DNA from: Anisakis pegreffii
Taxonomy: Eukaryota > Nematoda > Chromadorea > Rhabditida > Anisakidae
Assembly (NCBI GenBank): GCA_035041965.1
Contig: JAPYMA010001482.1
Location: 62,560-126,559, forward strand
Direction of reading: 5' to 3'
DNA: 64,000 bases
The translations under genes and the position numbers were made by a program. Below are positions 26,201-40,369 of this stretch, piece by piece (the stretch's first letter is position 1; each line of letters starts with the position of its first letter). Under the pieces are notes generated by a model. The model made no database searches, had not been told where the DNA came from, and worked only from the letters and a program-made list of their open reading frames with translations.

Positions 26201-29131
26201 TGGATGAGCAACGATACTTCAGCACTATCCATTCCATGCTCATTTTCGGCAGTGCATTTATACGTGCCAGAATCTTCCGGCTCCAATGAATCGATTTTTA
26301 GCACACGACCGTAATTCACCAATTTAGCCTTTGTGGAAATTGGACGACCATCGACACGTGACCATTTGTAGCGAGGAGACGGCCTCAAAATGACACCTTT
26401 GGAAAAAAAATACTCTAGTTTGATAGATGAAATTTTTGTGTCAGAAACGGAAACATTCAGAATACTCCGATTTGTCAATACCTTGCGTACGCAAAACATT
26501 CCAGATAGGTTGTATGTTTAAGTTGAGGATGTTCGGGAAACACCTGAGGCTGCAGCTCATCGATTTTTGGCGCAAAAGTGCACTCACTAAGTCGAAGGGG
26601 TAGTTTCAACTTGAAAAATGGTCCATAATGACCACTTTGTGTTGATGACAATGCCAATGAGCATGCATAACTGAAATATTATAATTCTGAATAATAAGGA
26701 AGCGTGGTGTGAATGATCGCTTTTGCTCAAAATTGAAAGAAATTTTTTCGCAAACCCCTTTTCGAGATAAGCCTTGCTAGGAGTCAATTTTGTTTGCAAT
26801 CATTGTAAACAAATTTGCGCTACTGTTCAAAAGAGACCGTCACTTCCTTTGTTGTATCATATGAGTGACACCAATAGACAGACTTTTAAGAGACCTTTAT
26901 TGTGAAATCATCTGTTTTGGTTGCACACGATTTATTTCACTTACTTACTTACCATGTTGACATTATCGATTCTTCACGTGAAATTCAACTGCAATATAGA
27001 ATTTACCTTGAAATTTTGAAGAAATAATAATGATCGTTTAATGACAATACCTAGTAGCATCTTCTTTGAGGATGTACGAAAAATAGAGTGTGCCGTCATG
27101 AGATATGAAGATGCGATCCGTTTGCGAGACGAATCGTTCGGTGGATCCGTCGGTCATCCATGAGAACGATAACGATTCTGTTAATCAATGCAATTCGTTG
27201 TGTTTGATAGATGCGTGACGAAGATTTTGAAAATTATGAGACTCAGAGAGGTAACTGATCAAAACAAAGGGTTGAACATACTTGGATAATGAAGTGGTGC
27301 CTGACATTCGATTCGTGCTCCTCTGCCAGGAGAGTTGAATGCAAATACATCCATCCTTAAAACGCTTTTATAACGAAACTCTAATATACTTTCGTTGAGT
27401 ATATTATAAATACGGTGAAATTAATCACCGTACTATCAAATTTGATATGTGAGCAAACCTTGAACTATGGAATGCAGAAATGAATGCCGGCCGTACAATG
27501 GCAGTGACGCTACGCACAACGCCCAATTCAGATTCAGCTGTACAATGAAACTTTGCATAAGCACCTCGATCATTTTCATTCGCATTTTCGGTATTGATGA
27601 GCAGTGAACCACCTGACAGAAGAAACGACGAATTACCAGTATCAAAATCAACCTGAAATAACGTGCTATCTATATTCATCAGTTCTACAACTGAGCCATA
27701 CATGGCGATTTCGTCTGGTGGAGACAAAGAACTTATAGTTAGATGCAATAAATTTATCAATTGTGCAACTGAAGAGGTTTCCACTCCTAGAACTGAGCAG
27801 TACTCGAACACAAAATGACAACGAGTCCTGCTCAGTGCAGTTATCACAGAATGCAACGGCGCTTCAAACAAACAATGATTGAACAACCACTTGAAAATTG
27901 TAACAATAATTGATTGCAGAAGACATTAAACAACGCAATCTCTTTTCAAACCTCCTCAACTCCATTCTTGAACCATCGTACAATCGGAAATGGCTTTCCA
28001 ATAGCTCTACATGGTAATATTAGATAAAGTTGATCCGATCTATACGTATATAAATATTCCTTATTCGGTTGCTCAATCAAGCGTGGTATTCCTATAATAT
28101 TATAGATCAAGCAACGTGATACGCAAACGCATCGAAAAGATATTAGCAAGCTGATGTCGTATGCAGTCAACCAACGATCATATAATTATCAATTCTGTCA
28201 GAAAACTGCTTACTGTCTGATCAGTAACACTGTTTTAGTGTTCAGATTGGCCAATCTGATAACTGTGATGACCGTTACATGAAGGTGCAGTTAGTGTCAC
28301 ACATGTTTTCTGGCTAATTCAAGCATTGACAATTTGACGAGACATTATTTTCGAACTTGTATGTTTCACCACTTATGTGTGATGCTTTAAAAAACAAATA
28401 AAAATAGAGCAACAAACTGAACAATTCACACCTGATGGAAGCAACATTTGTTGATACTGTAGTAAACGCCTGAACTGAGGCCGCAATGAGCAAATAAAAG
28501 GATAGGTGGACGTCGATGAAGCCACAGATCTGAATTACTTATGCATAAGTCGTAGAAATGCACATCTTGGGACCATATTTTTTAAAATGAACTTCTGAAC
28601 TCACAATTTATAGTTTTGATTAGATGTTCTTTCGAAGACGAGGAAACGCGTTTCAACACTCTGCATACTCTTCCATACATCATAGCTTATGCCTGTTGAT
28701 GGGGTCCATTCATTTGCAGCAATAAGCCAAGCAAGCTCATGAAGTCCGGCATCGAAATATCGCTGCGAATTGGATGACAGATAAAATATGATGCAAAACG
28801 ATTCACTAACAGTTAAATAGAGGAGAAAAGAAGGGTTTTCGAAGCATTTCAACTCATTTTCATAAGGACAATATGCTGGAACGATTGAACTTACTTGCAA
28901 CAATGCACGAACGTCAGTGATAAGATTTGCATAAATATTCTCATCAGTAGGAATACTGAGAAGTTGAGCCGAGTCGCCGATGCAAATTTTCTGGGCTGTT
29001 TCTGGATCAACCGCACGCGGATAAAACCTTATGCAATAATCACTAGCAGCAATCCAATCCAGTGGACATGAGTTCACATCTTCAAGTTTTTCAGTGAACA
29101 TTAGTTGCAAACTGCTTTTATGTGACGACAT
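20291..29131 (-). CDS. rig-6: Contactin (C-type lectin + 6 Ig + 4 FN3, GPI-type tail)
   Basis: Twenty-three exons join in phase to 1,230 residues: 28895-29131, 28605-28762, 28432-28529, 27952-28091, 27459-27652, 27282-27355, 27051-27177, 26482-26670, 26199-26383, 25800-25980, 25343-25514, 24861-25080, 24499-24689, 24285-24353, 23847-24044, 23565-23714, 23146-23307, 22712-22928, 22341-22453, 21977-22216, 21804-21890, 21100-21231, 20291-20449. Domains: C-type lectin (about 20-164; SCPLDW to YPFICSL), Ig1 165-275, Ig2 to 375, Ig3 to 465, Ig4 468-565, Ig5 566-658, Ig6 to 775, FN3 777-1195, then a Ser-rich spacer and hydrophobic end (FDLLLLLFSMYIPTLIQ) typical of a GPI signal. Contactins are neuronal adhesion proteins of axons and, in insects, septate junctions; the lectin head is the invertebrate form. 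The Met at 29131 is provisional: no signal peptide is present, so at least one 5' exon is missing. The symbol follows the C. elegans contactin. Confidence 0.93.
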
Positions 29132-31232
29132 ATTTTTTGTTATTTATTGGGATGAACTCAAAGATTGTTCCTCATAAATACTATCAAATTTATAGTACTG
29201 TTAGACCAAAAGAACACATGTGTAATTGTATGTTTGTGGTTATTATTTTGTCAGTTGCTAGAATTGCAGTGAAGACAGCATAGGTCAAATAAGGATAAAC
29301 GTAATAACATCCGTCCTCTTAATGAGTGCTATTTGTGAAGAATAATTGGATAAAGTGTGAAAGACGACTTATAGTTGTCAATAAGATGTTATAATAACTC
29401 CATCATACATCATTATATGCCATTCACACTAATGCATCAATTACACGCTTCAAGCTTGATCATTCCTAACAATTAGCTACTTAGAAAAATTGCCTTAACG
29501 ATCAAAATGATTGCCGTCGTAATTCTGAGCACTCTACTGACAAGGAGTCACAACAAATTTTTATTGTTGGCTTTCCTAGAGAATACAATTTTTATTTCAG
29601 GACTGTCTGTGGCTAAATAATGATTTGATTTCTAAACGCTCAAAATGGAGTAAGTTGTTTCAGTATAGTGATCGCCATACCAATTTCAGCAGTCTTTCGA
29701 GAAGAGACTACATATTTCGTCACTCAAATTGTATTGCATTACGATTATTCTCATTATCAGCTGTTTTGGAAATTATCACTTGAAAGTCCATTATATATGA
29801 GCGATTAGTAGCGATATCTCGGGATGATTGAAAAGTGGTTGTTGTGATTATGTGTAAATAATTCGAAAAGAATAATCTTGATCTGATTGTAAGCAATAAA
29901 TTGCTATTCATTCATCTGTTTAGCACTTTCATCGGTCAACATTCAATCAAATTGATGCATTCTCGAACATCAACGGATTAAGATAACCAACGATGATTGA
30001 CACGATTAGAATTAGAACTATGCTTTAATGATCATCATCAGACAAAGTTTTGCTTTTAACGATTCTTGCTCATTACAATTACTATGTTAATATCGCTATC
30101 CACTTATTTCATTTATATCTATCATTTTATTGACGAGATTATTTTTGCTCCAGAATTATTCACATTAACAAACAAACTGAATTTACAAATTTCTAAAATA
30201 ACATTTCATCAAAAACTTCTGCATTCATTAAGCCGAAGAAGACCCTCAGAGCGTAGAACTTGACTATTTCGCTTTCTCATTTTTGGTATTGAATTGAAGA
30301 GTTTTGGTTCTTCTCACATACTTATTTCGTTTTCAAGTCTTTTTAATACTCAACACAAGTGATTGGATTTGTTCAAAGGATCGGAAATGAAATTATATTA
30401 ATCAAACTGAATGAATGATCAAAATCATATAATTATCTACCACTTATTTGAAGACGCTAATATCACCCGAAAAATGAACGCGATAATAATTCACATCTGG
30501 AATAGTGCTCTTTCAATCCGACTTGTATCTACTTGAGTGATCAACATAAGCACTTGAGAGGATAACTTGATATGAACATTCGTATTCATGCTAATCGCTC
30601 ACTAATCTATTCAAGCACACAGTTGTCCACCGGTGGTCGTCGATTTGGTTGAATATGTGGTTGTTGGGTTGAAAGTGGATAGCACAAACAGATGAATGGA
30701 TCACTGAGTTCAAATAATATCATCCCAACAATCATCGCACTCCTCTTCACAATTTCATTACAAGTTGTGGTCTAACATACACACATACGCATTGTTTATT
30801 GTCCAATAAATTTGTTCAGCATTGTGCGCACTTTGTTTGTGGTTTATTAGTAACAGAACATGCGCACAACGGCTGCATTCATTGTTAATTACTCGATGAC
30901 AATTAATGTGTGTTACAATCATATCGCACATATTCATTACCCGCAATATCACCTTTTTGAGGGCATATTTACTAGTGTACTATTTCATGTAATGAATGTT
31001 TTTTTTTGAATAAAATGTGCAACGAATGCAAAACGTGTTTTTCAAGGAATTTAAAAGTGGAGCAGTTTTCGTTTCTGAAAACGACCCACGAGAAAGTGAT
31101 GCAGTAAGGACAGGAAGAAATCAAAAGTGAGTCAATAAAGAGAGAATGAGTCTTTAGACTCTAAATATTCACGATCAAGTCGGTTGTGCAGTTGAAAGCG
31201 ATGTTTATGCTTGAAAATCTCTTTCGTTAAGC
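29132..31232. other. Region 5' of contactin
   Basis: Expected to hold the missing contactin signal-peptide exon or promoter, but I found no minus-strand ATG followed by a hydrophobic run and a donor in matching phase. Open frames are short and AT-driven. The frame at 29720-29911 (-) is not convincing. Confidence 0.45.
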
Positions 31233-33049
31233 TTAGTGCCACATACGACGGAAGTGACCCTCTGTTAACTTCGGATTAGTGTCGATCAACACTTCTTTAT
31301 TTGAGGAAGAGATTTTGTTTATTTGACAAGATACTCCGTTAACATCCATTAAGGTTGTCTGTTTCGATTCTTGCGCTAATACCAAATGGCTCAACATTTT
31401 AAAATGGTACGTTTTGGAGTCGGGATTGTTTTCGGACAAGGAACCGATACACACAAGTATAAAGTGAACAGTGCACGTAAATGTCTTTGCAAGAAGTTGA
31501 TTTACGTTGACAACCATATTGTGGTGCATGCATCACCTCACTGCTTACAATTTATCGTTTGCATTTTTCAGTCAGCACTATACTCATCTTGTATGGTACT
31601 GTTGGCTTGACATTAACGCTGAAGCTATGCAAATAAAGATTTGACTGAACACTTTTTCCAGTTAGCGATTTTCGATTCGCAGAAGAATAAATGAATGTAA
31701 AAGAATACATTGAATAAGCTGAAGAACTTACCAATGATCGCGATCAGTGATGCGAATAGTTGAAAAATGGTAACCATCAAATGAATGCGAAAAATTCGTG
31801 CGGTGACGAGCATTACAAATGTCACATTTGAAAAACCGATACTTCCATAACAACTCCTGAAGTTACGACTCATTTTGCAGTACTGAATTTTGCTGAGCAG
31901 CATATTCGTCAAGGTAGAAACAATCAACTAAGCGCTTCAAAGAAATAAAGTTGTTTTCTATGAATATGAAAGAAAACGTTTGGTTGATTTATTCATAGGA
32001 AATGAGGTCTTGCATCGAACGAGTGAAACCATTACAGCAGCACGGAAGTGATCAGGCCGAATCGTTCAAAGTGCAATTATTATTAAACGATGAAAATGAA
32101 AATATTCACCTGTTTCATTCACGATCTTTTACGGATTCGTGGAGAGGTTAGAGGAGAAAGAAAGCTAGAACTCAGATCAAGTGGGAAGAGGAAAAGACGT
32201 GTGGTTTTGTAAAGAGTTTAAGTCAGCAATAATCAATCTTTTAAATATACCTGAATATACACACGTCAAAAATTTTTCTGAAAGTGTTCACCACTGGATT
32301 AAGAAATAATGAATGGAACGCTGTTTGGAAGCAATAAACTACTCACAATAGGCATCTGAATTACACGGCTATTGCGAAAACGACTCCAATTCAATAGTAA
32401 TAAAAATGTATCGAACACTACGCTTGTACTGACTAATCCATTGATGATTAAAAAGATAAACGATGTGGCAAAAACGATAGAAAAGCGGTGAACAGTGATG
32501 AAAACAGCTGACGTTTTGATATGAGCTGATGAGTGGAATGCGCAGTAGACAAAACAGGAGAAGTGTGTCACTCAGATCAATCACAGATGCTGTTAAAGGG
32601 AATGCATGAAGAAGCTCCATATGGTCTCAGGTTGCCATCAACTGCTAATATATTGATGCTTGCTTGCATTAAGTCAGCACTATGATGGTGACACTTCTTA
32701 AATTTCAAGCGAACAAATCATCGCTGCACAAACAAACAAAAATCTAATCTCATCTGCTATTAAAACATCAAATTGCTCCTTTCTCAACGATCATACCACT
32801 TCCAAGAACGTTTCGTTTTTGCTTCTTCTATATGTGTTTCTTCTTGAATAACACACTTTTCAGCTAATAGAATGATGCAGATTGTAAAACGAATAAAATA
32901 CTGATCCATTTTATGGATTCGTGAAGAAAATAAAACTGACTGTAAATAAAAATAAATGCAAATGATTCGAACGCAGATTCCACAACTGGAAACGCCTCAC
33001 TTCGACCAATTAATACAGCAAGCAGAATGGCTAAACGATTGGTTAGCAT
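31233..33049 (-). CDS. Unrecognised multi-pass membrane protein (193 aa)
   Basis: Four exons, all junctions in phase: 32941-33049, 32347-32525, 31732-31882 and 31233-31375. Seen: a hydrophobic N-terminus (MLTNRLAILLAVLIG), a second nonpolar stretch ending in FAFIFIY, a long double segment (FSIVFATSFIFLIINGLV then FDTFLLLLNWSRFRN), a further pair around FSNVTFVMLVTARIF and LMVTIFQLFASLIAII, and a polar C-terminal tail of about 45 residues ending in EGHFRRMWH. This suggests about four membrane passes, with the tail probably cytosolic. I recognise no family. Support comes from splice sites in matching phase (GTCAGT, GTGAGT and GTAAGT donors; TCATCAG, ATTCAG and TATTAG acceptors) and from a well-composed tail. 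The first exon is the weakest part; it could instead serve another transcript. Confidence 0.55.
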
Positions 33050-34938
33050 CGGAAATGTTTGAGTGCGATAAATTATGAGGTTATTGGTAGAACGAGCAGC
33101 AGCTGATCAACATCGTTGGCTGTCACGCCTACAAAAGCGAGTCGAGCGGTATATTCATTGATATTGACATATTCATGTTGATACCATTTTCGAATCTCAT
33201 TCAGTCGCATGACAAGCTTTCATTCACATATAGGCAGAAAATTAAATGTGCAGCAGGGCAGATTTATCGACTGATGATAACGAAACGTTCATTTTTTCCA
33301 GAAATTCATGTGTCGTCGAATTTCAAGAAAATTCATACATACTCTATGACCATTAGCTATTTGATTGGCGCTGGTTTGCAAGTGTGAGCTTAGGTAAGTA
33401 GCCTAATACATCGGAAAAATAATGAACAAACTCTTAGTAAAATGCAAACATAATTATCATGTACATCCTCAAGATTCTGAGAGTAGCATTACTGAAGAAT
33501 CGATCCGAAAATGTGTCAAAAAATGACAAGTGAGAAGTAGCCTGAAAAACGCTTACGATTATTTGAAGTCGTTTTATTTCAACTTACGTTTAGCAACAAA
33601 TTGCGATTTGCAGAACAACTACATCATGTTTATGGATATTATATGGTGTATTAAATAAATATATTACAAACTTTTTTACTATATTATTAGACCAATGGGT
33701 ATTAATAGAAGCAAGTCGTATGCTAGCCACGGCGACTAGATTGCAGGCTAACATGGATTAAAAGTGAGCCGGGGTAAGCTCGTTCTAATCCGACCGCTCT
33801 AACTAAGAATTATAAACAAGAGCAGCATGGATCTTCATTTCATAACTCTACTTCTTATTGCCTTGGAGCTTTGTTCAGCATATAACATATGCTTACGGAA
33901 TGTGACTTGCCAATTCTATCTATTTTGCAGTGTAAATTAATGGATAAATTAAGAAATAAAATACAACAAAGTGATGCAACATTCTAACGAATGAAATACA
34001 TCTATAAACGTTTAAATCTTAAACTTGTAAAACTAAAAACAATAATAACAATCACACAAACGCCATAATTCATAGTTTCGCTAACGCCCAAACAATGTCG
34101 CTACAACATCTATGAAACAATTTTATTGAAACATTTACGCAACATTTGCCTCAGTGATTAACATCATCAACCCCATGCAAATATGAATGAAAATCTTCCA
34201 GTTTTTTGAAAAAAAAAAGAATCTATCATGGATGGACATTCGCAGTTTATAATGATCTGCTGCAAATCTCCTGCTCAAATCACATGAAAAGAAAGCATTT
34301 TGGTATTGTGAACCAAATCAGGAACAAACAATCGTTTTGCAATGCAATCGCTCCTCTGAATCAAAAAATTTCACTATAGAAATACTCACAAATCGAGCAC
34401 ATTTTGATAAATATCAAATGACAATGATGGTGTCCACGAATCAAGAACAACATGAGGTCACTGAGATTTTTTTGGTTACATGAATGTGAATTCAAGAAGC
34501 GATCATGCATGCGTACGATGGTGCATTGGTTGTTGAACTGAAATGAATGAATGTTGATGAATAGCGATTGAAACAGGATGTACTCTGACTTTACAGCGGT
34601 TGATGAGAACAGCTGCAGACGAAAGAACAGTTAAAAAAGTGGTGCTCGAAGAAGCAAACCATTAGTAATGGCGCAATCGTAAATGACAGCGACGTTTATT
34701 TCATCTGTCGGCAAACCTCCCCTGCAATTAGGATAACCTCGCAGTTGTTCATCCATTACAAAAGCTGCTAAAATGACGACCATAAACGCACAGAATGAAA
34801 CGCACTCTGCTTATTAAGCTTATAATTAGGTGTTTCACTCTAAATTATGAACGCGTTTTCGGATATCTCACTAGTATAGCTGCATCAAATTTTATTCCGT
34901 CATTTTGAAATCATCACTTCACCATTTCTCACCAAATA

Positions 34939-34941
<3 letters not shown>

Positions 34942-35017
<76 letters not shown>

Positions 35018-35080
35018 TTATTATTATTATTATTATTGTTATTATTACTGTTATTATTACAGTTATTATTACAGCTAGCA
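34942..35080. repeat. (TA)n microsatellite followed by (ATT)n-like array
   Basis: About 36 uninterrupted TA units (34942-35013) run directly into a roughly 67-base array of ATT units with scattered G and C substitutions. The two long open frames that cross it (YIYIYI on one strand, NNNNN on the other) are repeat artefacts. Confidence 0.95.
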
Positions 35081-37737
35081 TTTGCAAAGAAGGTTCCATG
35101 ATGGAATGTGAGGAAAAAACGATAGTTTAAAAACAGATGTAAAGAATAGCTCACTGAGAATTTGCAACATTAAATTGAGGTGATGAAAAAATATTTTAGC
35201 AAAGTGTTTGTGTGCACGCGCACTCCTGTTACATTGAAATAAAATTTTGCGTAACTAATCAGTTTCAGCGCATATTAATCAAAAGGAAACCAACGCAAAC
35301 ATACATATCAATTTTAATCAAGTAATAAAGAGCTATGAATATCCTCTGCGAATGTGCACTATGCGAAGCATCCTCAAACAACAGTTCTAATTGGTATCTA
35401 CGCAAAAACACAACGAAGCTATAGAAATTGATCTCTCGTTGCATGATGTCATTCTTTCACTGGACACTTATCACTTTTCATCTCGTTCTGCAGCTGATAC
35501 TCATGAAAGGTTGGTTCCATGAGTAACAGCAACAGAAAAAACCGCACCCAAACGGTTAAAATAAACTGCTGGATTAAGAAGTGTAACTTCGCATTCACCA
35601 GCTACGAGTTTCACAAATATGACTAACTAATGCTGACAGCATTTCACCTCTTAAAAGAAGTGTGCAACAGCAAATTTTTACAAGGTAAAAACTTGAGTGA
35701 CTTCATTTGCGTTATTAGCAGTGATCAATTTATGCGATGTTTCTCATCATTCATAACAAAAATTTCAATGTTTCGCACAGAGTGCTTCACTTGAACTCAA
35801 AAGATCGTAATATGTTTTCAGTTGATTCCGACCACCACAGTCACATCAAATGAAACCATCTCACTAATCCAATATAAGCGTTGCTGTTACAGAAGAGAAT
35901 CTACACGAATTTCACACAATTTACACACAAATCTCAAGTAGAGAAATTGTTGTAACCGATCGCATCACTTTCAGATAATGAATTTTGTCAAAAAGCACGA
36001 ACTAGGTGTTTGGTTTGATAGAAAACCCTGGACATAATCGCTCAACTGTTCATTGCTTCATGTATCAGCTTAGAACATTCGACACCGGCAATTTGGCAAT
36101 CGATTGTTGTTGTTGCAGTGTCAGACGCAGAGAATACGGATGCTACATGAATGGTGGTTTTTTGAAGAGATATTGCCAATAGCGGCTTACGAATGCATCA
36201 CAATATTAATTGGAACTGACTGTTGACAGCCACTAAATGATGAATGCAGCTTTTTCGTTATTAATTTTCGTTTCCTCATAAAATACTTCATGCATGCTAA
36301 TTTTTTTTCGACGCTCAATGACGTGTAAATTCTACTTCACAGTAATTCCCACAAATGAAATAAGGTCATTCCCAACTCGTTAATAAAAACGATTGTAAGG
36401 AAAAACTTTCTGATCCTACAAAGATTTTCCGATACTTAAAAGATCCAGATCATTGGCATATCAGCGCCGGTGTTTGTAGAAGATTCTGTCAACTTCCGCA
36501 CGAAAACGAACCAAACATAGATTAGCAATTCTTGGTTAGGTCATTCTAGTGTTTGGTGACCAACGAAACAGGATCTAAACTTTTAAACTGGACTTCTTCA
36601 AGGCAATAGCTTCACTTCAAGACTCCACAGGATGGCGTGATCAAACGCTGTTGTTTTATAGTGATGCTCTTACAAAAAAAATGTTCATTTAATTGCTTGT
36701 TTTTCTGATGCAAATGTCACTCAACAATCACTGCTCACTGAACCCTGAAGTCACATCACAGTTCACCACGGCTTTTCAGTTTATGGCATTAACCGGAGAT
36801 CAATATGGCAAGTAATGTTTGTTTAGTGCAAATGAATAAAGAACGATGAAAATGCACGTTGCCTGAAACATTGACAGTGTAAAAGTAGATTTGCATCCGA
36901 CTCTGTTCATTCGAAAGCAATCGTTTGAAATATGAGTTGTTCTCATTACGGTACTGCCTATGGCGCTAGACAAGTGAATTTAAAATGTGCGTACACAGTT
37001 AGACAGATCGATATTACTGGTTTAGACCTCAAAAAACTGCTTGACGATTGATCGATTAGTTCAGGTTTGATGATGACAACCTTGAACTAAAATTAACTCT
37101 GACTCTATTTCTCAATAATTCTACCTAAGTACGAAATTAGTTCGAGTCTTCCAACAATTTCATTGTAAAATAAGCGCAATTAGCAAAAAAAAAAACATTT
37201 TCAGTATAAAATAGACATAGGATAAATCGTATTCTGTACTGAACGAATTAGATCAAATATCCAAGACAAGTAAGGTAGTTTCTTATACTTGGACGTTTTA
37301 CTCGTAACGACAATTTGAGCAAGAGAACGAGTTTTAAAAAAAACTGATGAAATGTATTTAACGTCACCAAGCTTGATCCGGCAACAAAATGATGAGCAAT
37401 CGACTATCTATTTCACGAACCGAAAAACTCCTTTTGCAAATTCATTTGTATCTACTTCAAAATTCTATCATGATGTCAGTTAGAAATCTAATATTTTGAG
37501 CTCTTATGAGAAATTGTTTAGCAACATTTCGTCAAAAAAAAGTCACATTAAAGTATTACGTAAGAGGACATTCGGATATGCGTTTGAGTGTATATCGTTA
37601 TGGAAAGATGAAACGTCATTTTGGTTGACCGGATGATATTATTTATTGTTGCTGTTCTTGTTATTATTATATATTGTTTAGCGAATGAGAAAACCAACGA
37701 TTTATCGAGACCATTTCGTTGATTTTACGTAGATAAA

Positions 37738-37776
<39 letters not shown>
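37738..37776. repeat. (TA)n microsatellite
   Basis: Roughly 19 uninterrupted AT dinucleotides in noncoding DNA. Confidence 0.92.
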
Positions 37777-37778
<2 letters not shown>

Positions 37779-40369
37779 AAGTATGCATGTGAACATGAAA
37801 TAAATGTGTGTAAACAAACGAATATAATGTTTAACAACTAATCTGATGATGAGATACGATATTCGGCGATTCGTTCGAATCTTAATAATTCATTGCTAAC
37901 CTCATCGTTATTCTCCACATTAACTATCATTATCACACATCGTTGCGTTCAGCATATCGCTTAATACATCAATATTTACATATCACATTCATTTTCGCAT
38001 CGATACAATCGTTTATTGTTCTGGCAGCTTGATGGATGAATGTACAACTTCGTGAAATCAACGTTTTCTTTTAAGATGAGTTCTTGAATAAAAACCAAAT
38101 AACACTCATCTTTCGAAAGATGTATGAAGTTTCTCATTGGCAATATTCAATGTAGTAGTTGAATATATTTCGGGGATGAGAAAAGGTGGTTTTTGTTGAC
38201 TCACCCAAAAAAGTCATTTGTGTAAGGAAAAATTTAAGCTCTCAAATAGGATATTTAATCGCCCTCAACAGTTACATGAAGCAGTCGATAGATAGAGTTG
38301 TAAAGGAAAATCAAAATGAATAAGCGCACAGATGGAACGCAATTAGTGAAGTGATGCACAATTAGCAAATTATGAAACAGAATATTCAATTGAAACATAA
38401 AGCGATGATGCATTTCAATAATTATCAATTTGCAGTTACTGATGTGAGCAGCAAAACATCCTCATAATGTAACACCATAAAATGCGTACATACCTATCAG
38501 GGTTGCATTGCAAACATCAGTAACCACCTATGTATGAACATGCACCTCGAATTTTATTATGATTGCCATTGATAAGTAAATAACATGTCATCCCAAAACT
38601 CATTTAACACATTCTAGATCATCCTCAAATCACGATCGATGCTATCACAAACCGGTAAAATTATCGCTGAATTCGTCTGAATTTTTTCACTTTTCAGAAC
38701 ATCCTTTAATACGGCTTAAAAATGTGGCAAATGAAGCGCTCACTAAATCTTTTTGCTTAGTATTATTTACGTGAAATGATTCTGATCCAGTGAAAAATTG
38801 TGCTAAAATAAAATATAGCAACAATTCTGAATCCATCCATGTACTCACCCTTAAACATGTAAGAGCGGTGAATGTGTTAATTTTAAACACATATGAATAG
38901 GTGCGTAATGCATTGAAGCGTTGTCAATTGGTTGTTGGGATATTGAGGCGAGAAGCGTGAACAAATTTGAATTAAATTCTTGCTTGGACTAATGGACATA
39001 TTTGCTTGCACGCAAAAATTAGCACCTTATTTATGCGTACTTATTGACGAAGACATACTTCAACAAGGAAGCAATATTTTACGAAAAATAATATCAGTAT
39101 GCTGGGAACATCGTTATCATCTTCTCGGTTAACAACCAGCTGTCGCTACCATTGAATTCTTACTGTGAATCAGTGCAAGGTGACCTCATATTTAGAGAGG
39201 TGAAAGTGTGTTATTTTACTTAAAATTGCAGAAAGCTATCAAAGAAATGAATCTGGTTCATCATCAGGTATGTTCTAAGGATAAACAGTTGTAAATGCGA
39301 ATATGAGTGTTGAGGAAATAACCTGTGAAAGAACTGCTGGTTATTCATTTGATGCATTGCTTGTGAATTTTCATGTCAAAGTCAACGTCACTGACGAGCA
39401 AGTTGTTTGTAAACTACTCGTGAAAGGGCGAAAAAAATGTTGAAATAATATGATGATGAAAGTTTCAGTAAAAAATGCTTCAAAACAATAATCTAATCGC
39501 ATCAAAAGGCAAGTTATAAAGATATATGAATTAAATAAATGCAAAACCGGAATGATACTGAACTCAGAGTTAGTTGACTTGTCGTAAAAGGTCGACGGAC
39601 AATTAGAGAATGCGTATGTTGTGCAATATAATAATAACTTTGGTGTGTAAGAGCGTAAGCATTTTCGAAGAAAGTTAAATTATATAATGGTAAATGAACG
39701 CTTTTCAATTATTGCATGTCCATTGAATTTGCGATTGTCAGCGTACTTCGAATTCAATTATCCAAATTTGTACACAACCGAAAATTTGAAGCAAAAAACA
39801 ATCGATTCGTAGCAGTCAACAGTAGCAGCACGGAGTTGCAGAAGTGTAATTGAGGTTGAATGCGCCGTGTTATGTGCTAAAATTTAGTGTTATTCCCAGT
39901 GGCAAAGTCGAAACAATCTATCATTGAGACGATCGTTCGAAAACAAAAATTCATTTGGTTGAAAAGCATTTGCTGAGAGATAGAAATATTTTGAACGAGA
40001 CGAATGCGGTCAAATGTTCGTTTGAAAAATCATTCATTTATTCTTAATCAACATTTCAAAAATTTCTCGTCCAGTGCTGGAAGTACTACTTATAGGTGCA
40101 TGAAAACCGTCAAACGTTCTCGAGAATGGATAACCTCCAGTCACGAAGGTTATTCCATTTTTTCGAGTATTGATCGCACTGTTGCGAGAAGTCATTCATA
40201 TTTAATGAAACGTCTTAATTGGAAAAAGACTGCGTTTATTTTGATCGTTCTGTAATGAGGATTTTTTTGAAAAAGCATAAAAACTGTAAAATTTTTGGTC
40301 CCAAATCTGGCAAATTACATCCGTCGAACAGTCGCAGTGAATTTTTGTATAGTGCTATTGACAATGCAA

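Noticed and set aside
26191..26499. CCAAAG acceptor at about 26395 for contactin exon 9
   Set aside because: It breaks the frame; the TTTTGAG acceptor at 26383 keeps phase and gives the conserved AYARPSPRYKWSRVDG.
27425..27886. Full 153-codon minus frame as one contactin exon
   Set aside because: Only the part up to 27652 is coding: a TTATTTCAG acceptor there joins in phase to the previous Ig1 exon and gives normal Ig spacing; the rest is intron.
29510..29627. Short + frame starting with MIAVVILSTLL
   Set aside because: Only about 38 codons and on the wrong strand to be the contactin signal peptide.
31625..31927. Alternative minus frame in membrane-gene exon 3 (LLWKYRFFKCDICN...)
   Set aside because: Its phase at the GTAAGT donor does not stay open in the next exon, whereas the hydrophobic frame does.
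34900..35154. Open frames of poly-YI and poly-N across the TA/ATT repeat
   Set aside because: Pure translation of a microsatellite; no other coding evidence.
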